Assembly (NCBI RefSeq): GCF_023074055.1
Contig: NZ_JADPKR010000094.1
Location: 124,001-188,000, forward strand
From: Bradyrhizobium sp. 141
Lineage (GTDB): Bacteria; Pseudomonadota; Alphaproteobacteria; Rhizobiales; Xanthobacteraceae
Length of the DNA: 64,000 nucleotides
Reading direction: 5' to 3'
Both the position numbers and the translations under genes were made by a program. Under the pieces are notes generated by a model. It made no database searches and was not told the origin of the DNA. It worked only from the letters and a program-made list of their open reading frames with translations. Shown here piece by piece: positions 1-9,506 of the stretch (positions are counted from its first letter, which is position 1; each line of letters begins with the position of its first letter).

Positions 1-1302
1 ACGATCGAAGCGCAGATCGGCGAGATCATCCAGCTGCATAATCCGACCAGCAATGCCGAGGTGCGCAGACGGACGCTGGAACTGCTGACGCAGGTCGGCA
101 TCCCCGAGCCCGAGACGCGGCTGAAGAGCTATCCGCATCAACTCTCCGGCGGTCAGCGCCAGCGCGTGATGATCGCGATGGCGCTCGCCAACGAGCCGGA
201 TCTGTTGATCGCGGACGAGCCGACGACGGCGCTCGATGTCACCGTGCAGGCACAGATCCTGGCGCTGCTCGCCGAGATTCGCTCGCGGCTCGGCATGAGC
301 CTGCTCTTCATCACCCACGATCTCGGCATCGTGCGCCGCATCGCCGACACCGTCTGTGTCATGAAGAGCGGCGAGATCGTCGAGCAGGGACCGGTCGAGC
401 AGGTCTTCAAGTCGCCGAAACATCCCTATACGCGCGATCTGCTCGCGGCCGAGCCGAAGCCGGATCCGGCGCCGCCGCAGCCGGATGCGCCGGTGGTGAT
501 GTCGGCCAATGACCTGAAGGTCTGGTTTCCGATCAAGCGCGGCCTGATGCGCAAGACGGTCGGCCACATCAAGGCGGTCGACGGCGTCAGCGTCGCCGTG
601 CGCAAGGGCGAGACGCTTGGCGTGGTCGGCGAATCCGGCTCGGGCAAGACCACGTTGGGGCTGGCGCTGATGCGGCTGATCTCCTCGAACGGGCGCATCG
701 TGTTCTTAGGGAAGGACATCCAGGGCCTCCGTTTCAAGGAGATGCGGCCGTTCCGGCGCGACATGCAGATCGTATTCCAGGACCCGTTCGGCTCGCTCAG
801 CCCGCGCATGTCGGTCGCCGACATCATCGCCGAAGGTCTCTCCGTGCATCAGCCGAAGCTGTCGCGCGAAGAACGCGAGGAGCGCGTCGTCAAGGCGCTG
901 GAAGACGTCGGGCTGAAGCCCGATACCCGCTACCGCTATCCCCATGAATTCTCCGGCGGCCAGCGTCAGCGCATCAGTATCGCGCGGGCGGTGGTGCTGG
1001 AGCCGGATTTCGTCGTGCTGGACGAGCCGACCAGCGCGCTCGACATGCTGTTCCAGGCGCAGATGGTCGATCTGCTCCGCGAGCTCCAGCGCAAGCGCGA
1101 GCTCACCTACATGTTCATCTCGCACGACTTACGCGTCGTCGCCTCGCTCGCCAGCCATCTGATCGTGATGCGTGGCGGCAAGGTGGTCGAGGAAGGCCAG
1201 GCCACCGAACTCTTCAAGAGCCCGAAGACGGATTACACGCGCGCGCTGTTCGCGGCGGCGTTCCGGCTGGAGACGGCGGGCAATGGGGCGGCCGCGACGT
1301 AG
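1..1302 (+). CDS. Dipeptide/oligopeptide-type ABC transporter, fused ATP-binding protein (5' partial)
   Basis: The frame is open to the first base of the window, so the start and the first Walker A motif lie upstream. What remains holds two ABC ATPase modules. The first shows the signature LSGGQRQR and Walker B LLIADEPTTALD. A linker near residue 150 leads to a second complete module with GESGSGKTT, FSGGQRQR and VVLDEPTSALD. This is the DppD-DppF (GsiA/YejF-like) fusion layout that energises peptide or glutathione import at the inner membrane. Family knowledge gives the transporter class; the substrate cannot be told. Its permease genes would be expected upstream, outside the window. A short GC-rich fragment resembling an intergenic repeat follows the stop codon. 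Confidence 0.9.
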   Translation, partial: TIEAQIGEIIQLHNPTSNAEVRRRTLELLTQVGIPEPETRLKSYPHQLSGGQRQRVMIAMALANEPDLLIADEPTTALDVTVQAQILALLAEIRSRLGMSLLFITHDLGIVRRIADTVCVMKSGEIVEQGPVEQVFKSPKHPYTRDLLAAEPKPDPAPPQPDAPVVMSANDLKVWFPIKRGLMRKTVGHIKAVDGVSVAVRKGETLGVVGESGSGKTTLGLALMRLISSNGRIVFLGKDIQGLRFKEMRPFRRDMQIVFQDPFGSLSPRMSVADIIAEGLSVHQPKLSREEREERVVKALEDVGLKPDTRYRYPHEFSGGQRQRISIARAVVLEPDFVVLDEPTSALDMLFQAQMVDLLRELQRKRELTYMFISHDLRVVASLASHLIVMRGGKVVEEGQATELFKSPKTDYTRALFAAAFRLETAGNGAAAT

Positions 1303-1380
1303 TCCGTCATTCCGGGGGCGCGACAGCGCAAACCCCGGGGACGCTTCCAAAGCGGGCTGTGCTTGACCCGTCGCGTTGAT

Positions 1381-1608
1381 TTACGCGGCGCGTTCCTTGT
1401 CCGACCGGTCCTCGGCCGCGGTCGCAGTTTCTTCCAGCCGCTTTTCGTAATTGCCCGCGAGCCTCTCGATGCTGTCGGCCCACATCCTCAGCATTGAGAT
1501 CTGAAAGTGCATCATCGGCTTCAAGGCATTCATGCCGATTGCTGTCGCTGCGGCGATGCGCCGTTCTGGGTCGCGCGCGAAACGGTCTGCATTGGTCTTG
1601 TCTGCCAT
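1381..1608 (-). CDS. Small hypothetical protein (75 aa)
   Basis: The product is a 75-residue soluble protein with no signal peptide. The middle (GMNALKPMMHFQISMLRMWADSIER) is amphipathic and probably helical, and the C-terminus is charged. The size and helical pattern recall short phasin-like proteins, but no signature is visible, so no function is assigned. The ATG follows a purine-rich stretch (GAAGGAGCGAA). It is read on the minus strand and is probably monocistronic, or follows the next small gene at 1647-1928. Codon use is like that of the neighbours. Confidence 0.6.
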   Translation of the reverse strand: MADKTNADRFARDPERRIAAATAIGMNALKPMMHFQISMLRMWADSIERLAGNYEKRLEETATAAEDRSDKERAA

Positions 1609-1646
1609 GCTGTTCGCTCCTTCGCTCTGGTGTTATGGCCTGAAAG

Positions 1647-1928
1647 CTACCTGTCGTGTTGTGAACCGCGTGCCTCTAAACATTTGGCCAAAACTTGATC
1701 CGCCGCGAGGCGCGCGCATTGGTTGTCTTGCAATTCATCCAGCTTTTTCAAGTAGGCGACTGCGGCGATTTGCAAGAGATCGAAATCATCTTCGCCGGCA
1801 TCGCGAAGATTGGCGATGTAGCGGTAGAGGGCGGAACGCCTGTTATCATTCTCGCTGATGCCGCTGTGGAGCAGCAAGTAGTTCCGCCAAGCGAACGCAC
1901 ACGCGCCTTCTCTGGCCTGAGAACTCAT
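1647..1928 (-). CDS. Small hypothetical protein (93 aa)
   Basis: I chose the ATG at 1928 because GGGAGG sits six bases upstream; a longer in-frame extension to 2027 has no such site and an unlikely composition. The 93-residue product is helical and charged (RYIANLRDAGEDDFDLLQIAAVAYLKKLDEL) without signal peptide or membrane segment. I do not recognise a family. It lies upstream of the 75-aa gene on the same strand, about 40 bases away, so the two may be co-transcribed. Confidence 0.6.
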   Translation of the reverse strand: MSSQAREGACAFAWRNYLLLHSGISENDNRRSALYRYIANLRDAGEDDFDLLQIAAVAYLKKLDELQDNQCARLAADQVLAKCLEARGSQHDR

Positions 1929-2128
1929 GGGCACCTCCCAAAGCCAGAGAAAGACTGACGACGCGTTTCGTTCCGCAAAGCTCTCAGATGTAACGTTTGT
2001 TCCGTAGCTGCGCCGCAAGGTGCCCATTGAGACGGGGTCGATGCGTCCGATAGGTCAACAATCGCGTCCGGAACCCGTTCGGGTACCGAGAAAAAAGCTC
2101 GCGTTTACGATCCTCTTGATTCACGGCC

Positions 2129-2983
2129 CTAGAGTCGCTTGATCGCGACGACTTCGCTGCCGGCCTGCTTGGTCCGTGCGATGGCCGGCTCGATCGGTTC
2201 GATCACCGTCGCCATGTGATGCGCGTTGGCGTGAACCATGGTGCTGCCATCGCGTACGATGGCAACGTGGCCCTTCCAGAAGATCAGATCGCCGCGCAGC
2301 AAGCTGCTCCGCTCATGCGGCTCCAGGGTGCGGCCGAGCCCGGCCTGCTGCATGTCGCTGTCGCGCGGGCAGCCGGTGCCTGATGCTGTCAGCGAGACCT
2401 GAACGAGGCCAGAGCAATCGATGCCAAAACTGCTCTTGCCGCCCCACAGATAGGGCGTGCCGACGAAGCGCTCGGCGACGGCGATGAAATCCGGCTCGCG
2501 ATGATCGAGCGGCGCGAGATGGGACTTCGGCAGATATCTGCCGTCACGCGTCACGGCGAAGCTGCCGTCTTCGCGCGTCACCGCGAGCTTGGATCCCATC
2601 ACGAGCGTCTCGGCCGGCGGCAGCTTGATCGAGGGACCGGGAAAGGCAAACGTCCGTAGCGCGCTGACCACGTGAGTTGGGGCGGCCGACGGCTTTACGA
2701 GCGCCGCATCCGGCAGCCAGCCGACATAGCCGTCGCCATTGAGCTGGCCCCATGCCCAACCTTCGCCGTTGCGGTCGTAGATTGTGACGCGTTCACCGCG
2801 CAGCGCCTCCGTCATCAGCATCGCGCTCGACGACGGCTGCTCGCGCACCGGCGCGACCGGTTCGATCACCTCGAATTCCTCGCCACTGACGAAGCGATTC
2901 GCCTCAACCTTGCCTTCGAGATACTTCGCGGCGAGGTCGCCCCGCGCCGGCGTCAGCCTTGGGTCGTATTTTGGATCATGCAT
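2129..2983 (-). CDS. NlpC/P60 family cysteine peptidase with SH3-like domains
   Basis: A 284-residue enzyme predicted to cut the D-Glu/meso-diaminopimelate bond of murein peptides. Residues about 35-165 form two bacterial SH3-like segments (GEGWAWGQLNGDGYVGWLP). The C-terminal NlpC/P60 domain shows the catalytic Cys190 in IDCSGLVQ, His229 in GHVAIV and His241 in HANAHH. There is no signal peptide, which suits a cytoplasmic muropeptide-recycling role. The start overlaps the end of the M17 aminopeptidase gene by 8 bases, so the two are translationally coupled and probably act in succession on peptides released from the wall. Confidence 0.9.
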   Translation of the reverse strand: MHDPKYDPRLTPARGDLAAKYLEGKVEANRFVSGEEFEVIEPVAPVREQPSSSAMLMTEALRGERVTIYDRNGEGWAWGQLNGDGYVGWLPDAALVKPSAAPTHVVSALRTFAFPGPSIKLPPAETLVMGSKLAVTREDGSFAVTRDGRYLPKSHLAPLDHREPDFIAVAERFVGTPYLWGGKSSFGIDCSGLVQVSLTASGTGCPRDSDMQQAGLGRTLEPHERSSLLRGDLIFWKGHVAIVRDGSTMVHANAHHMATVIEPIEPAIARTKQAGSEVVAIKRL

Positions 2984-4349
2984 AGCGCGCGCTCAGCAAG
3001 GTGTAGATGGCCCGCGCGGCCTGGCACTCGCCGCCTTCGGGGCGTGCCGGTTTTGCCGACGGCGTCCAGCCGTAGATGTCGACATGCAGCCAGCTCCCGG
3101 CCTGCTCGACGAAGCGTTGCAGGAACAGCGCGCAGGTGATCGAGCCGGCAAAGCCGCCTGATGGCGCGTTCGTGATGGTGGCCGTCTTGGAGTCCAGCCA
3201 CGCATCGTAAGGCGGCCACAGCGGCATGCGCCACAACGGGTCGTTCTCCTTCGTCGCACAGCGCGCGAGGTCGGCGGCAAGGATCTCATCATTGGTGTAA
3301 AAGGGCGGTAAATCCGGCCCGAGCGCGACACGCGCCGCGCCGGTCAGCGTGCCCAGATCGATCAGCAGATCGGGCCTCTCCTCGTCGGCCAGCGCCAGCG
3401 CGTCGGCCAGCACCAGCCGGCCTTCCGCATCGGTATTGCCGATCTCGACCGTGATGCCCTTGCGCGAGGTGAAGATGTCGAGCGGGCGGAAGGCGTTGCC
3501 CGCGACCGCGTTCTCGACGGCCGGGATCAGCACGCGCAGCCGCACCTTCAGCTTCGCGTCCATTACCATGCGCGCCAGCGCCAGCACGTTGGCGGCACCG
3601 CCCATGTCCTTCTTCATGATCAGCATGCCGCTCGACGGCTTCAGGTCGAGCCCGCCGGTGTCGAAGCAGACACCCTTGCCGACCAGCGTCACCTTGGGAT
3701 GATCAGGATCGCCCCAGCCGATATCGATCAGTCGCGGCGCGCGGCTGGAGGCCATGCCGACGGCATGGATCAACGGGAAATCCTTCGCCAACTCTTCGCC
3801 GATGGTGCAGGCGAAACTTGCACCGAACTCGGCCGCGAGCGCTTGCGCAGCTGCGGCCAGCTCCGCCGGTCCCATGTCGTTGGACGGCGTGTTGATGAGG
3901 TCGCGCGCGAGCATTGCGGCATCAGCGATCCGCTCGATCTCGGCCGCATCGACGCCATCAGGCGGCACCAGCCGGACGTCGCGGCGATCAGCCTTGCGGT
4001 AGCGAGCGAAGCGGTAGCGGCCCAGAGCAAAAGCGAGCGCCGCCAGCCGTGCATCGTGTGGGGCATTGGCAAAGCGATAAGTGCCCGGCGGCAGAAGCCC
4101 CGGTAGGGCACCAGGCCGGAACAGGTCGCGCGATCTTGCACCCTCGTCCTCGAGGCCGAACAGCACCTGCGCAATTGCGCCATCGGGCGCAGGCAGCGCC
4201 AGATAGGCGCCCGGCTTGGCGGTGAAGGCGCATGCCGTGGCGAACAGGCGTTGCGGCGGCGGCAGCGTCTCGGCGACCTGATCCCAGCTCGATTTGGTGA
4301 CGAAGGTGATCGGGATGGCGGTGGGTGACGTCTCGAAGACAGAAGGCAT
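2976..4349 (-). CDS. Leucyl aminopeptidase family (M17) metallopeptidase
   Basis: A 457-residue cytosolic aminopeptidase. The M17 metal and catalytic signatures are present: VGKGVCFDTGG (about 223-233), the lysine/aspartate segment MKKDMGG (245-251) and the family hallmark NTDAEGRL (305-312). The N-terminal 130 residues form the variable M17 N-domain and lack the longer extension of E. coli PepA. It removes N-terminal residues using two zinc or manganese ions. It precedes and overlaps the NlpC/P60 gene, which suggests a shared role in peptide or muropeptide turnover. The gene is complete and reads away from the divergent small membrane-protein gene at 4550. Confidence 0.93.
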   Translation of the reverse strand: MPSVFETSPTAIPITFVTKSSWDQVAETLPPPQRLFATACAFTAKPGAYLALPAPDGAIAQVLFGLEDEGARSRDLFRPGALPGLLPPGTYRFANAPHDARLAALAFALGRYRFARYRKADRRDVRLVPPDGVDAAEIERIADAAMLARDLINTPSNDMGPAELAAAAQALAAEFGASFACTIGEELAKDFPLIHAVGMASSRAPRLIDIGWGDPDHPKVTLVGKGVCFDTGGLDLKPSSGMLIMKKDMGGAANVLALARMVMDAKLKVRLRVLIPAVENAVAGNAFRPLDIFTSRKGITVEIGNTDAEGRLVLADALALADEERPDLLIDLGTLTGAARVALGPDLPPFYTNDEILAADLARCATKENDPLWRMPLWPPYDAWLDSKTATITNAPSGGFAGSITCALFLQRFVEQAGSWLHVDIYGWTPSAKPARPEGGECQAARAIYTLLSARYA

Positions 4350-4549
4350 TGGCGGGTCCGGATCGTCAGATCAAACGGGTCATACGAACGGACGAGACTT
4401 CGCAGAGTTTGGCCGCTGCTGCAATCGGCTTCGCTGTCACCGTTCGGCGAGCCGCTACTCGCAGCAAGGGGGCCATGCTAGGTTCCGGCAACGGTCGCCA
4501 GGGATGGAAATCGGGCGACCGACGACAAAGCGCGCCGGGAGGAAGTGCA

Positions 4550-4753
4550 ATGGAATTTGTGTGGAGCGTGGTCACATTCATCGGCCAGGCCGTCGAGGCG
4601 ATTTTTGGCTATGTCGAGCACCACCACTGGATCTTCGCGCTCCTTGCCGGCGGTTACGTCTTTTATCTCCATGATCGATCCGTCCACGCGCGGTTCGATG
4701 CGCTGGACAAGCGCGTCGACGAAATCCGCAAGCGGCTTGCCATCGAATATTGA
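4550..4753 (+). CDS. Small single-span membrane protein (67 aa)
   Basis: The ATG at 4550 is preceded by GGGAGGAAG at good spacing, which decides the start; the frame is open further upstream but has no ribosome site. The 67-residue product has a hydrophobic segment near residues 8-40 with three histidines (YVEHHHWIF) and a short charged C-terminal helix (ARFDALDKRVDEIRKRL) that could form a coiled coil. I recognise no family. Inner-membrane location is inferred from hydrophobicity. Confidence 0.65.
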   Translation: MEFVWSVVTFIGQAVEAIFGYVEHHHWIFALLAGGYVFYLHDRSVHARFDALDKRVDEIRKRLAIEY

Positions 4754-5044
4754 TCGGACGAAGCGAAACCGTTGTACGGCAGGTCTCGTATCTCATGTTG
4801 AGAACTGTCGTTCACGCGAGCGCGGCCGCAGGGCTTTACTAGCGCCACGGTTGTGGCATGATTGGCCGAAATTTTAGATTGTGCCGCGCGTCTCTGTACG
4901 CATCGGGAGCGAGAACGCGGCGGCACGCGGTTGATACTTGCCCGAGGTCATCCTTGCCCGGGCTGCGACCGGCCTCAATCTGTTCGTCGAAGGCATTTCT
5001 CGCATCGTTTTGGGCGACGCAGCATTGGCAAATGAGCGGCGCAA
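4754..5044. other. Intergenic region without recognised gene
   Basis: This stretch of about 290 bases between the small membrane protein and the metallophosphoesterase contains no ORF with convincing composition or ribosome site and no tRNA-like cloverleaf that I can see. It should hold the promoter of the phosphoesterase gene, but I cannot point to clear promoter elements. Confidence 0.4.
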
Positions 5045-6547
5045 ATGGATAGATCGTTCGTTATTGCGCAGATTTCCGACTTGCATCTGGACGGGTCGGG
5101 CCGGCTGCTCCCGACGATCGAGGCGCTCAGTGCCGCTCTCCGCGAGAGGATTGCGCACCTCGCCGATGTCCCCGATCGCATCCTGCTGATCACGGGAGAT
5201 CTCGTGGACGATCCGACGCCGCGCGCGCTCGACGAAGCGCTGGCCGTCATCGCGTCCCTCCGGCAGACCGGTGTGTTCACCGACATCCAGGCCGTTGCCG
5301 GCAATCACGATGTCAAGCGGCCGAGCCAGTGGACCGGCCGTCACGACGTCTATGATTACCTGCATCTACCGCGGACCTCGAAGAGCGTCTATTACCGGCA
5401 GGCCGGCCTCGACCTCGTGCTGCTGGATTCCAACCGCGCAAGCCTGACGACGCTTGCGAGCGGCAATATCGATCAGGGCACCTACAACGCGATGGTCGCG
5501 GATTCCGCCCGGCTGAGCGTCGAGCTCGCGGGCAGCATGGGGTCTGCGGGGCGTGCCGATCATGCCGAGCCGACGGAAAACCTGGTGCGCGTGCTGGCCC
5601 TGCATCATCATCCGCTGCCGCAGGCGACCGGGGAAGGAAAGCGCTTTCTCGGCGTGCCCGACGAGCCGCTGATGTATCTGGCAGCGCCCGGAACCTTCCT
5701 CGAAGCGGCAACCTCCCTCAACGTCAATCTGGTTCTGCACGGTCACCGACATGTCGAGGGACTGACCCGCTATTCCATCCCCGATCCACGCGCGATCTCG
5801 AGCGAGAGCGGCGAAGCGTTTTGGCGCACGATCTACGTGCTCTCCTGTCCATCCTCGACCGGGCAAGCCGGCGACGATGCCGGCTTCAACATCATCCATT
5901 TCGGTCCAACGTCCCGTGCTGCCCGCACGGACTACCGCTTCGCGATCGCGCGCTATTCCAGGCCGCGTAACGGTGACGCTTTCGGGCTGCTCGATTCGAA
6001 TCTGCCGGACGGCGTCATCAGGCTGCCGGCAGGGCGGGACTTTTCCCGCGATCCAGCGGTCCAGTCGGCGATCGAGATCGCCTCATGCGCCTCGCTGAAG
6101 CGGGATCAGGTCGCGGCGATCGCCCGCCGATTGTTCATGCGTCGCGGCTTTTACGATGAAGCCGAACCGGACTGGGCGAGCGCGATCTACACTTACGTCG
6201 TCTCGTCTCATGCCTGGACGGACCTCGAAGGCAAGGTCGCGAGGCCCGGGCCGAGGTCTGACATCGACGCATTGTCCGCCGTGAGAACACTGCTTGGTCG
6301 ATTGATCGCGCAATCCGCCGACGTGTTCGGCGTCGATCGCGCTCAGCTCGATGAGCTCGCCGGCAGGCGCCCGATCAACTGTGATGATTTCCTGCGCCAA
6401 CTGCCGAGGCTGTCCCGCGAGGGCCTCGATGCCCGGCAGCCGGCGCGACAAAGGCGTCAATTGCTGCGGGACCTGAACGAACAGGTGAAGGCACTCGGCC
6501 TCGATCTTGACCTTGGCGGTGAGGCGCCGCCGCAAACGCCGCCGTGA
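5045..6547 (+). CDS. Calcineurin-like metallophosphoesterase with extra C-terminal region
   Basis: A 500-residue protein. Residues 1-240 form a metallophosphoesterase domain with all metal motifs visible: SDLHLDG (Asp12, His14), TGDLVDD (51-55), GNHD (86-89), ALHHHP (185-190) and HGHRH (232-236), as in the CpdA/Icc class of cyclic-nucleotide and phospholipid phosphodiesterases. The remaining 250 residues do not resemble a domain I know. They include a region rich in Arg and Asp (HAWTDLEGKVARPGPRSD) and an end containing LRDLNEQVKALGLDL. No signal peptide is present, so it is cytoplasmic. The substrate cannot be told from sequence. Confidence 0.85.
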   Translation: MDRSFVIAQISDLHLDGSGRLLPTIEALSAALRERIAHLADVPDRILLITGDLVDDPTPRALDEALAVIASLRQTGVFTDIQAVAGNHDVKRPSQWTGRHDVYDYLHLPRTSKSVYYRQAGLDLVLLDSNRASLTTLASGNIDQGTYNAMVADSARLSVELAGSMGSAGRADHAEPTENLVRVLALHHHPLPQATGEGKRFLGVPDEPLMYLAAPGTFLEAATSLNVNLVLHGHRHVEGLTRYSIPDPRAISSESGEAFWRTIYVLSCPSSTGQAGDDAGFNIIHFGPTSRAARTDYRFAIARYSRPRNGDAFGLLDSNLPDGVIRLPAGRDFSRDPAVQSAIEIASCASLKRDQVAAIARRLFMRRGFYDEAEPDWASAIYTYVVSSHAWTDLEGKVARPGPRSDIDALSAVRTLLGRLIAQSADVFGVDRAQLDELAGRRPINCDDFLRQLPRLSREGLDARQPARQRRQLLRDLNEQVKALGLDLDLGGEAPPQTPP

Positions 6548-6645
6548 GAGGTGCGGGTCGGGAAGCGGCGTTAACACGCCGTTAGGGTTAACAGTCTATT
6601 GCTGGCGCGTTCGGCTCGATCAATCGGCTCGAGAGTCAAGGCGTC

Positions 6646-7476
6646 ATGCGTCAACGGTTCAGTCTTGCCAGGCTTCTTGCGTCCACGTCGGTGGTCGCAG
6701 CATTGGCCATGGGCCTCGGCGGCTGCACGGCCATGTCGAAACTCTCCGACGTGACGGGCTCGGTCGGCGGGCCGCGGGCTGAGGCAGCTCCCACCGATCG
6801 CGCGCCCACCGATCCGGTGCGTGCCGTCGAGGCCTATGGCGAGCGCTACCGCGCCAATCCCAAGGACGCCGACGCCGCGCTTGCCTATGGTCAGGCCCTG
6901 CGCGCGAACGGCCAGCGCGCCCAGGCCGCAGCGGTGCTCGAGCAGGCGACCATTGCCAATCCCGGCAACAAGACACTGCTCGCCCTGTACGGCCGCGCCC
7001 TCGCCGACAACGGCAATTTCCAGCAGGCCTACGACGTCCTGTCGAAAGCGCATTCCCCGGACAATCCGGATTGGCGCCTGCTCTCTGTGCAAGGCACGGC
7101 GCTGGACCAGATGGGCCGTCACGAGGAGGCGCGCTCCTATTACGCGAGCGCGCTCAAGATCGCTCCGGGTGATCCCGGCGTGCTCTCCAATCTCGGCCTG
7201 TCCTACATGTTGTCGCGAGACTTGCCGAAGGCCGAAGAGGCGCTGCGGCAGGCCTACGCCTCGCCGCGCGCGAGCACCCGGGTGCGGCAGAATCTCGGCC
7301 TCGTCGTCGGTCTCCAGGGCCGCTTTGCGGAAGCCGAGACCATCGTGAAGGCAGATCTGCCACCGGATCAGGCTGCGGCCAACGTCGCCTATCTCAAGGA
7401 CATGCTCAGCCGCAGCGAGGGCCCGCGCGGCGGGCCGAAGCGGACGCCGGTGGCCTCGCTCAGCCAGCCAGACTGA
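6646..7476 (+). CDS. tadD: TPR-repeat lipoprotein, TadD-like pilus assembly protein
   Basis: A 276-residue protein with a lipoprotein signal ending in LGGC (Cys about residue 27), followed by a Pro/Ala-rich linker and at least four tetratricopeptide repeats between about residues 55 and 220 (for example DWRLLSVQGTALDQMGRHEE and PGVLSNLGLSYMLSRDLPKA). TadD proteins are TPR pilotins that help the Tad secretin in the outer membrane. It converges on tadC with a gap of about 50 bases, placing it at the edge of the Tad locus. TPR proteins are common, so the TadD name rests mainly on context. Confidence 0.85.
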   Translation: MRQRFSLARLLASTSVVAALAMGLGGCTAMSKLSDVTGSVGGPRAEAAPTDRAPTDPVRAVEAYGERYRANPKDADAALAYGQALRANGQRAQAAAVLEQATIANPGNKTLLALYGRALADNGNFQQAYDVLSKAHSPDNPDWRLLSVQGTALDQMGRHEEARSYYASALKIAPGDPGVLSNLGLSYMLSRDLPKAEEALRQAYASPRASTRVRQNLGLVVGLQGRFAEAETIVKADLPPDQAAANVAYLKDMLSRSEGPRGGPKRTPVASLSQPD

Positions 7477-7528
7477 TCAGATTCCTCGACTTTGACGTAA
7501 GGGACGGACCGCGCTGTCGGGCCCTGTC

Positions 7529-8503
7529 TCAGTGCAGCTCGGTGATCTTGATGCCGGTCGGCCCGAGAATGACGACGAAAAGCACCGGCAGGAAGAACAA
7601 GATCATCGGCACAGTCAGCTTCGGGGGCAGGGCGGCGGCCTTCTTCTCGGCCTCGTTCATGCGCATGTCGCGGTTTTCCTGCGCCATGACGCGCAAGGAA
7701 TGCCCGAGCGGGGTGCCGTAACGCTCCGCCTGCTGAAGCGCGAGACACACCGACTTGACGCCTTCCAGCCCGGTGCGTCGCGCCAGGTTCTCATAGGCGA
7801 CCTTGCGATCCTGCAGATAGGACAATTCGGCCGTGGTCAGCGTGAACTCCTCCGACAGCGCGATCGACTGTCCCACGATCTCGGTGGCGACTTTCCGGAA
7901 CGCCATCTCGACCGACATGCCGGATTCGATGCAGATCAGGAGCAGGTCGAGCGCATCGGGAAAGGCGCGCTTGATCGAGAGCTGGCGCTTGGAAATCGCG
8001 TTCCTGAGGAACAGCATCGGTGCCTGGAGGCCGAGATAGGCGGCGCCGACGCAGATGCCGATCTTGATCGGCATCGTCTGCTCCATATGCGCGATGCCGA
8101 AAACGTAGACGACCGAGCCGATGAAGAGCACGATCGGCGCGACCATGCGGGCAAACAGGAAGGTGATGTAGGGCGCATGGCCGCGGTAGCCTGCCATGAT
8201 GAGCTTGTCCCGCGCAGCCTCCTGCGCGAGCCATTTGGTGAGGTTGAAGTCCTCGACGACCTTGGAGACGAGCTGCTTCGGGGTCTGGCGCAGCGAGACC
8301 TTTTCGTTCTTGTGAAGGCGCTCACGCTCGCGCTGCCGAATGCGCTCACGCTCGCTCGCCACCGCCTTCATGCGCTTGGAGAGCCCCTCGCCGGCGAGCA
8401 GTGGCATCACCAGCGTATACACGGTGGCGCTGGCGGCAATGGCCGCCAGCAGCATGGTCATGAAGCGAACGTCGTGCAGTTTCGAGACGAGGAAATCGAC
8501 CAT
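7529..8503 (-). CDS. tadC: Tad pilus inner-membrane platform protein TadC
   Basis: A 324-residue polytopic protein of the type II secretion F / GspF superfamily. A membrane segment near residues 15-35 precedes a charged cytoplasmic loop. Further segments follow (YITFLFARMVAPIVLFIGSVVYVF and a closing VPMILFFLPVLFVVILG), and the conserved F-domain motif LLLICIESGMSVEMAF lies near residues 180-200. With TadB it forms the platform on which the CpaF ATPase drives Flp pilus assembly. It is the last gene of the cpaB-tadC operon and starts 9 bases after the tadB stop codon. Confidence 0.95.
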   Translation of the reverse strand: MVDFLVSKLHDVRFMTMLLAAIAASATVYTLVMPLLAGEGLSKRMKAVASERERIRQRERERLHKNEKVSLRQTPKQLVSKVVEDFNLTKWLAQEAARDKLIMAGYRGHAPYITFLFARMVAPIVLFIGSVVYVFGIAHMEQTMPIKIGICVGAAYLGLQAPMLFLRNAISKRQLSIKRAFPDALDLLLICIESGMSVEMAFRKVATEIVGQSIALSEEFTLTTAELSYLQDRKVAYENLARRTGLEGVKSVCLALQQAERYGTPLGHSLRVMAQENRDMRMNEAEKKAAALPPKLTVPMILFFLPVLFVVILGPTGIKITELH

Positions 8504-8512
8504 ACGGCACCG

Positions 8513-9490
8513 TCAGAAATCGAAGTTGATCATCTTCTTCATCACCATGATGCCGATCGACATCCAGACGACGCAGCCGACCAGCATCAGCTGGCCGGTG
8601 GGATGAGTCCAAAGCAGCGAGATGTATTGCGGCGTCGTGAGATAGACGAGGAACATCACGATCGGCGGCAGCGAACCGATGATGCCGGCCGAAGCCTTGG
8701 CTTCCATCGACATTGCCTGGATCTTCTCTTTCATCTTCTTGCGGTCGCGCAGCACCTTGGAGAGGTTGCCGAGCGCTTCGGAAAGGTTGCCGCCAGACTT
8801 CTGCTGGATCGAAACCACGATGCCGAAGAAATTGGCCTCCGGCAGCGGCATGCGCTCGTAGAGCCGCGAGCAGGCTTCGCCGAGGGGCATGCCGATCGCC
8901 TGCGTCTCGATGATCGCCAGGAACTCGCTGCGCAGCGGCTCGGGCGCGTCGGCGGCAACGACCTTGATCGATTCGAATAGCGGCAGGCCCGCCTTGATGC
9001 CGCGGACGATCACGTCGACCGCGTCCGGCAACGCCGCCAGGAACTTGGCCTCGCGACGGTTCTTCAGGAAGCCCAGCGCCCAGCGCGGCAGCCCGAACCC
9101 GCCGGCAAAGGCAAGGCCGGCAGCACCGATCAGGCCGCCGCCGGCGAACAGGGCGACCGCGAAAAACACGCCCGCCACGACGGCGGAGGCCACCCAGAAT
9201 TTCTGCGTCGTCCAGTCGAGCCCAGCCTGCGACAGGCGGACGCTGAGCGGAGCGCTCCTTTCCTGCAGGCGTCGTGCTTCGAGATCCTTCAGCGTGGTCT
9301 CGACCTGCTCGCGGCGCGAGCGCTGGGTCTTCTCGGCCTGGCGTGCCGTGGGCGCCTCGGCGCGCGAGATCGAGGCTCGGCGGCTTTCCGCCTTTCGTTC
9401 CCCGGACAGCAGCGGATAGAGGAAGACCCAGGCGACGCCGCCGACCGCTGCGGTGGCGAGGAATGCGAGAGCGAGGACTTGCATGTTCAT
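8513..9490 (-). CDS. tadB: Tad pilus inner-membrane platform protein TadB
   Basis: A 325-residue GspF-superfamily membrane protein, paired with TadC. The start at 9490 gives the hydrophobic N-terminus MNMQVLALAFLATAAVGGVAWVF; longer in-frame starts reach back into cpaF and would put basic residues in front of it. The F-domain signature DVIVRGIKAGLPLFESI is near residue 170. The C-terminal membrane segments include IGSLPPIVMFLVYLTTP. It lies between cpaF and tadC with short gaps and is surely co-transcribed. Confidence 0.94.
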   Translation of the reverse strand: MNMQVLALAFLATAAVGGVAWVFLYPLLSGERKAESRRASISRAEAPTARQAEKTQRSRREQVETTLKDLEARRLQERSAPLSVRLSQAGLDWTTQKFWVASAVVAGVFFAVALFAGGGLIGAAGLAFAGGFGLPRWALGFLKNRREAKFLAALPDAVDVIVRGIKAGLPLFESIKVVAADAPEPLRSEFLAIIETQAIGMPLGEACSRLYERMPLPEANFFGIVVSIQQKSGGNLSEALGNLSKVLRDRKKMKEKIQAMSMEAKASAGIIGSLPPIVMFLVYLTTPQYISLLWTHPTGQLMLVGCVVWMSIGIMVMKKMINFDF

Positions 9491-9506
9491 GACGGTGCTG
9501 ACCTGC

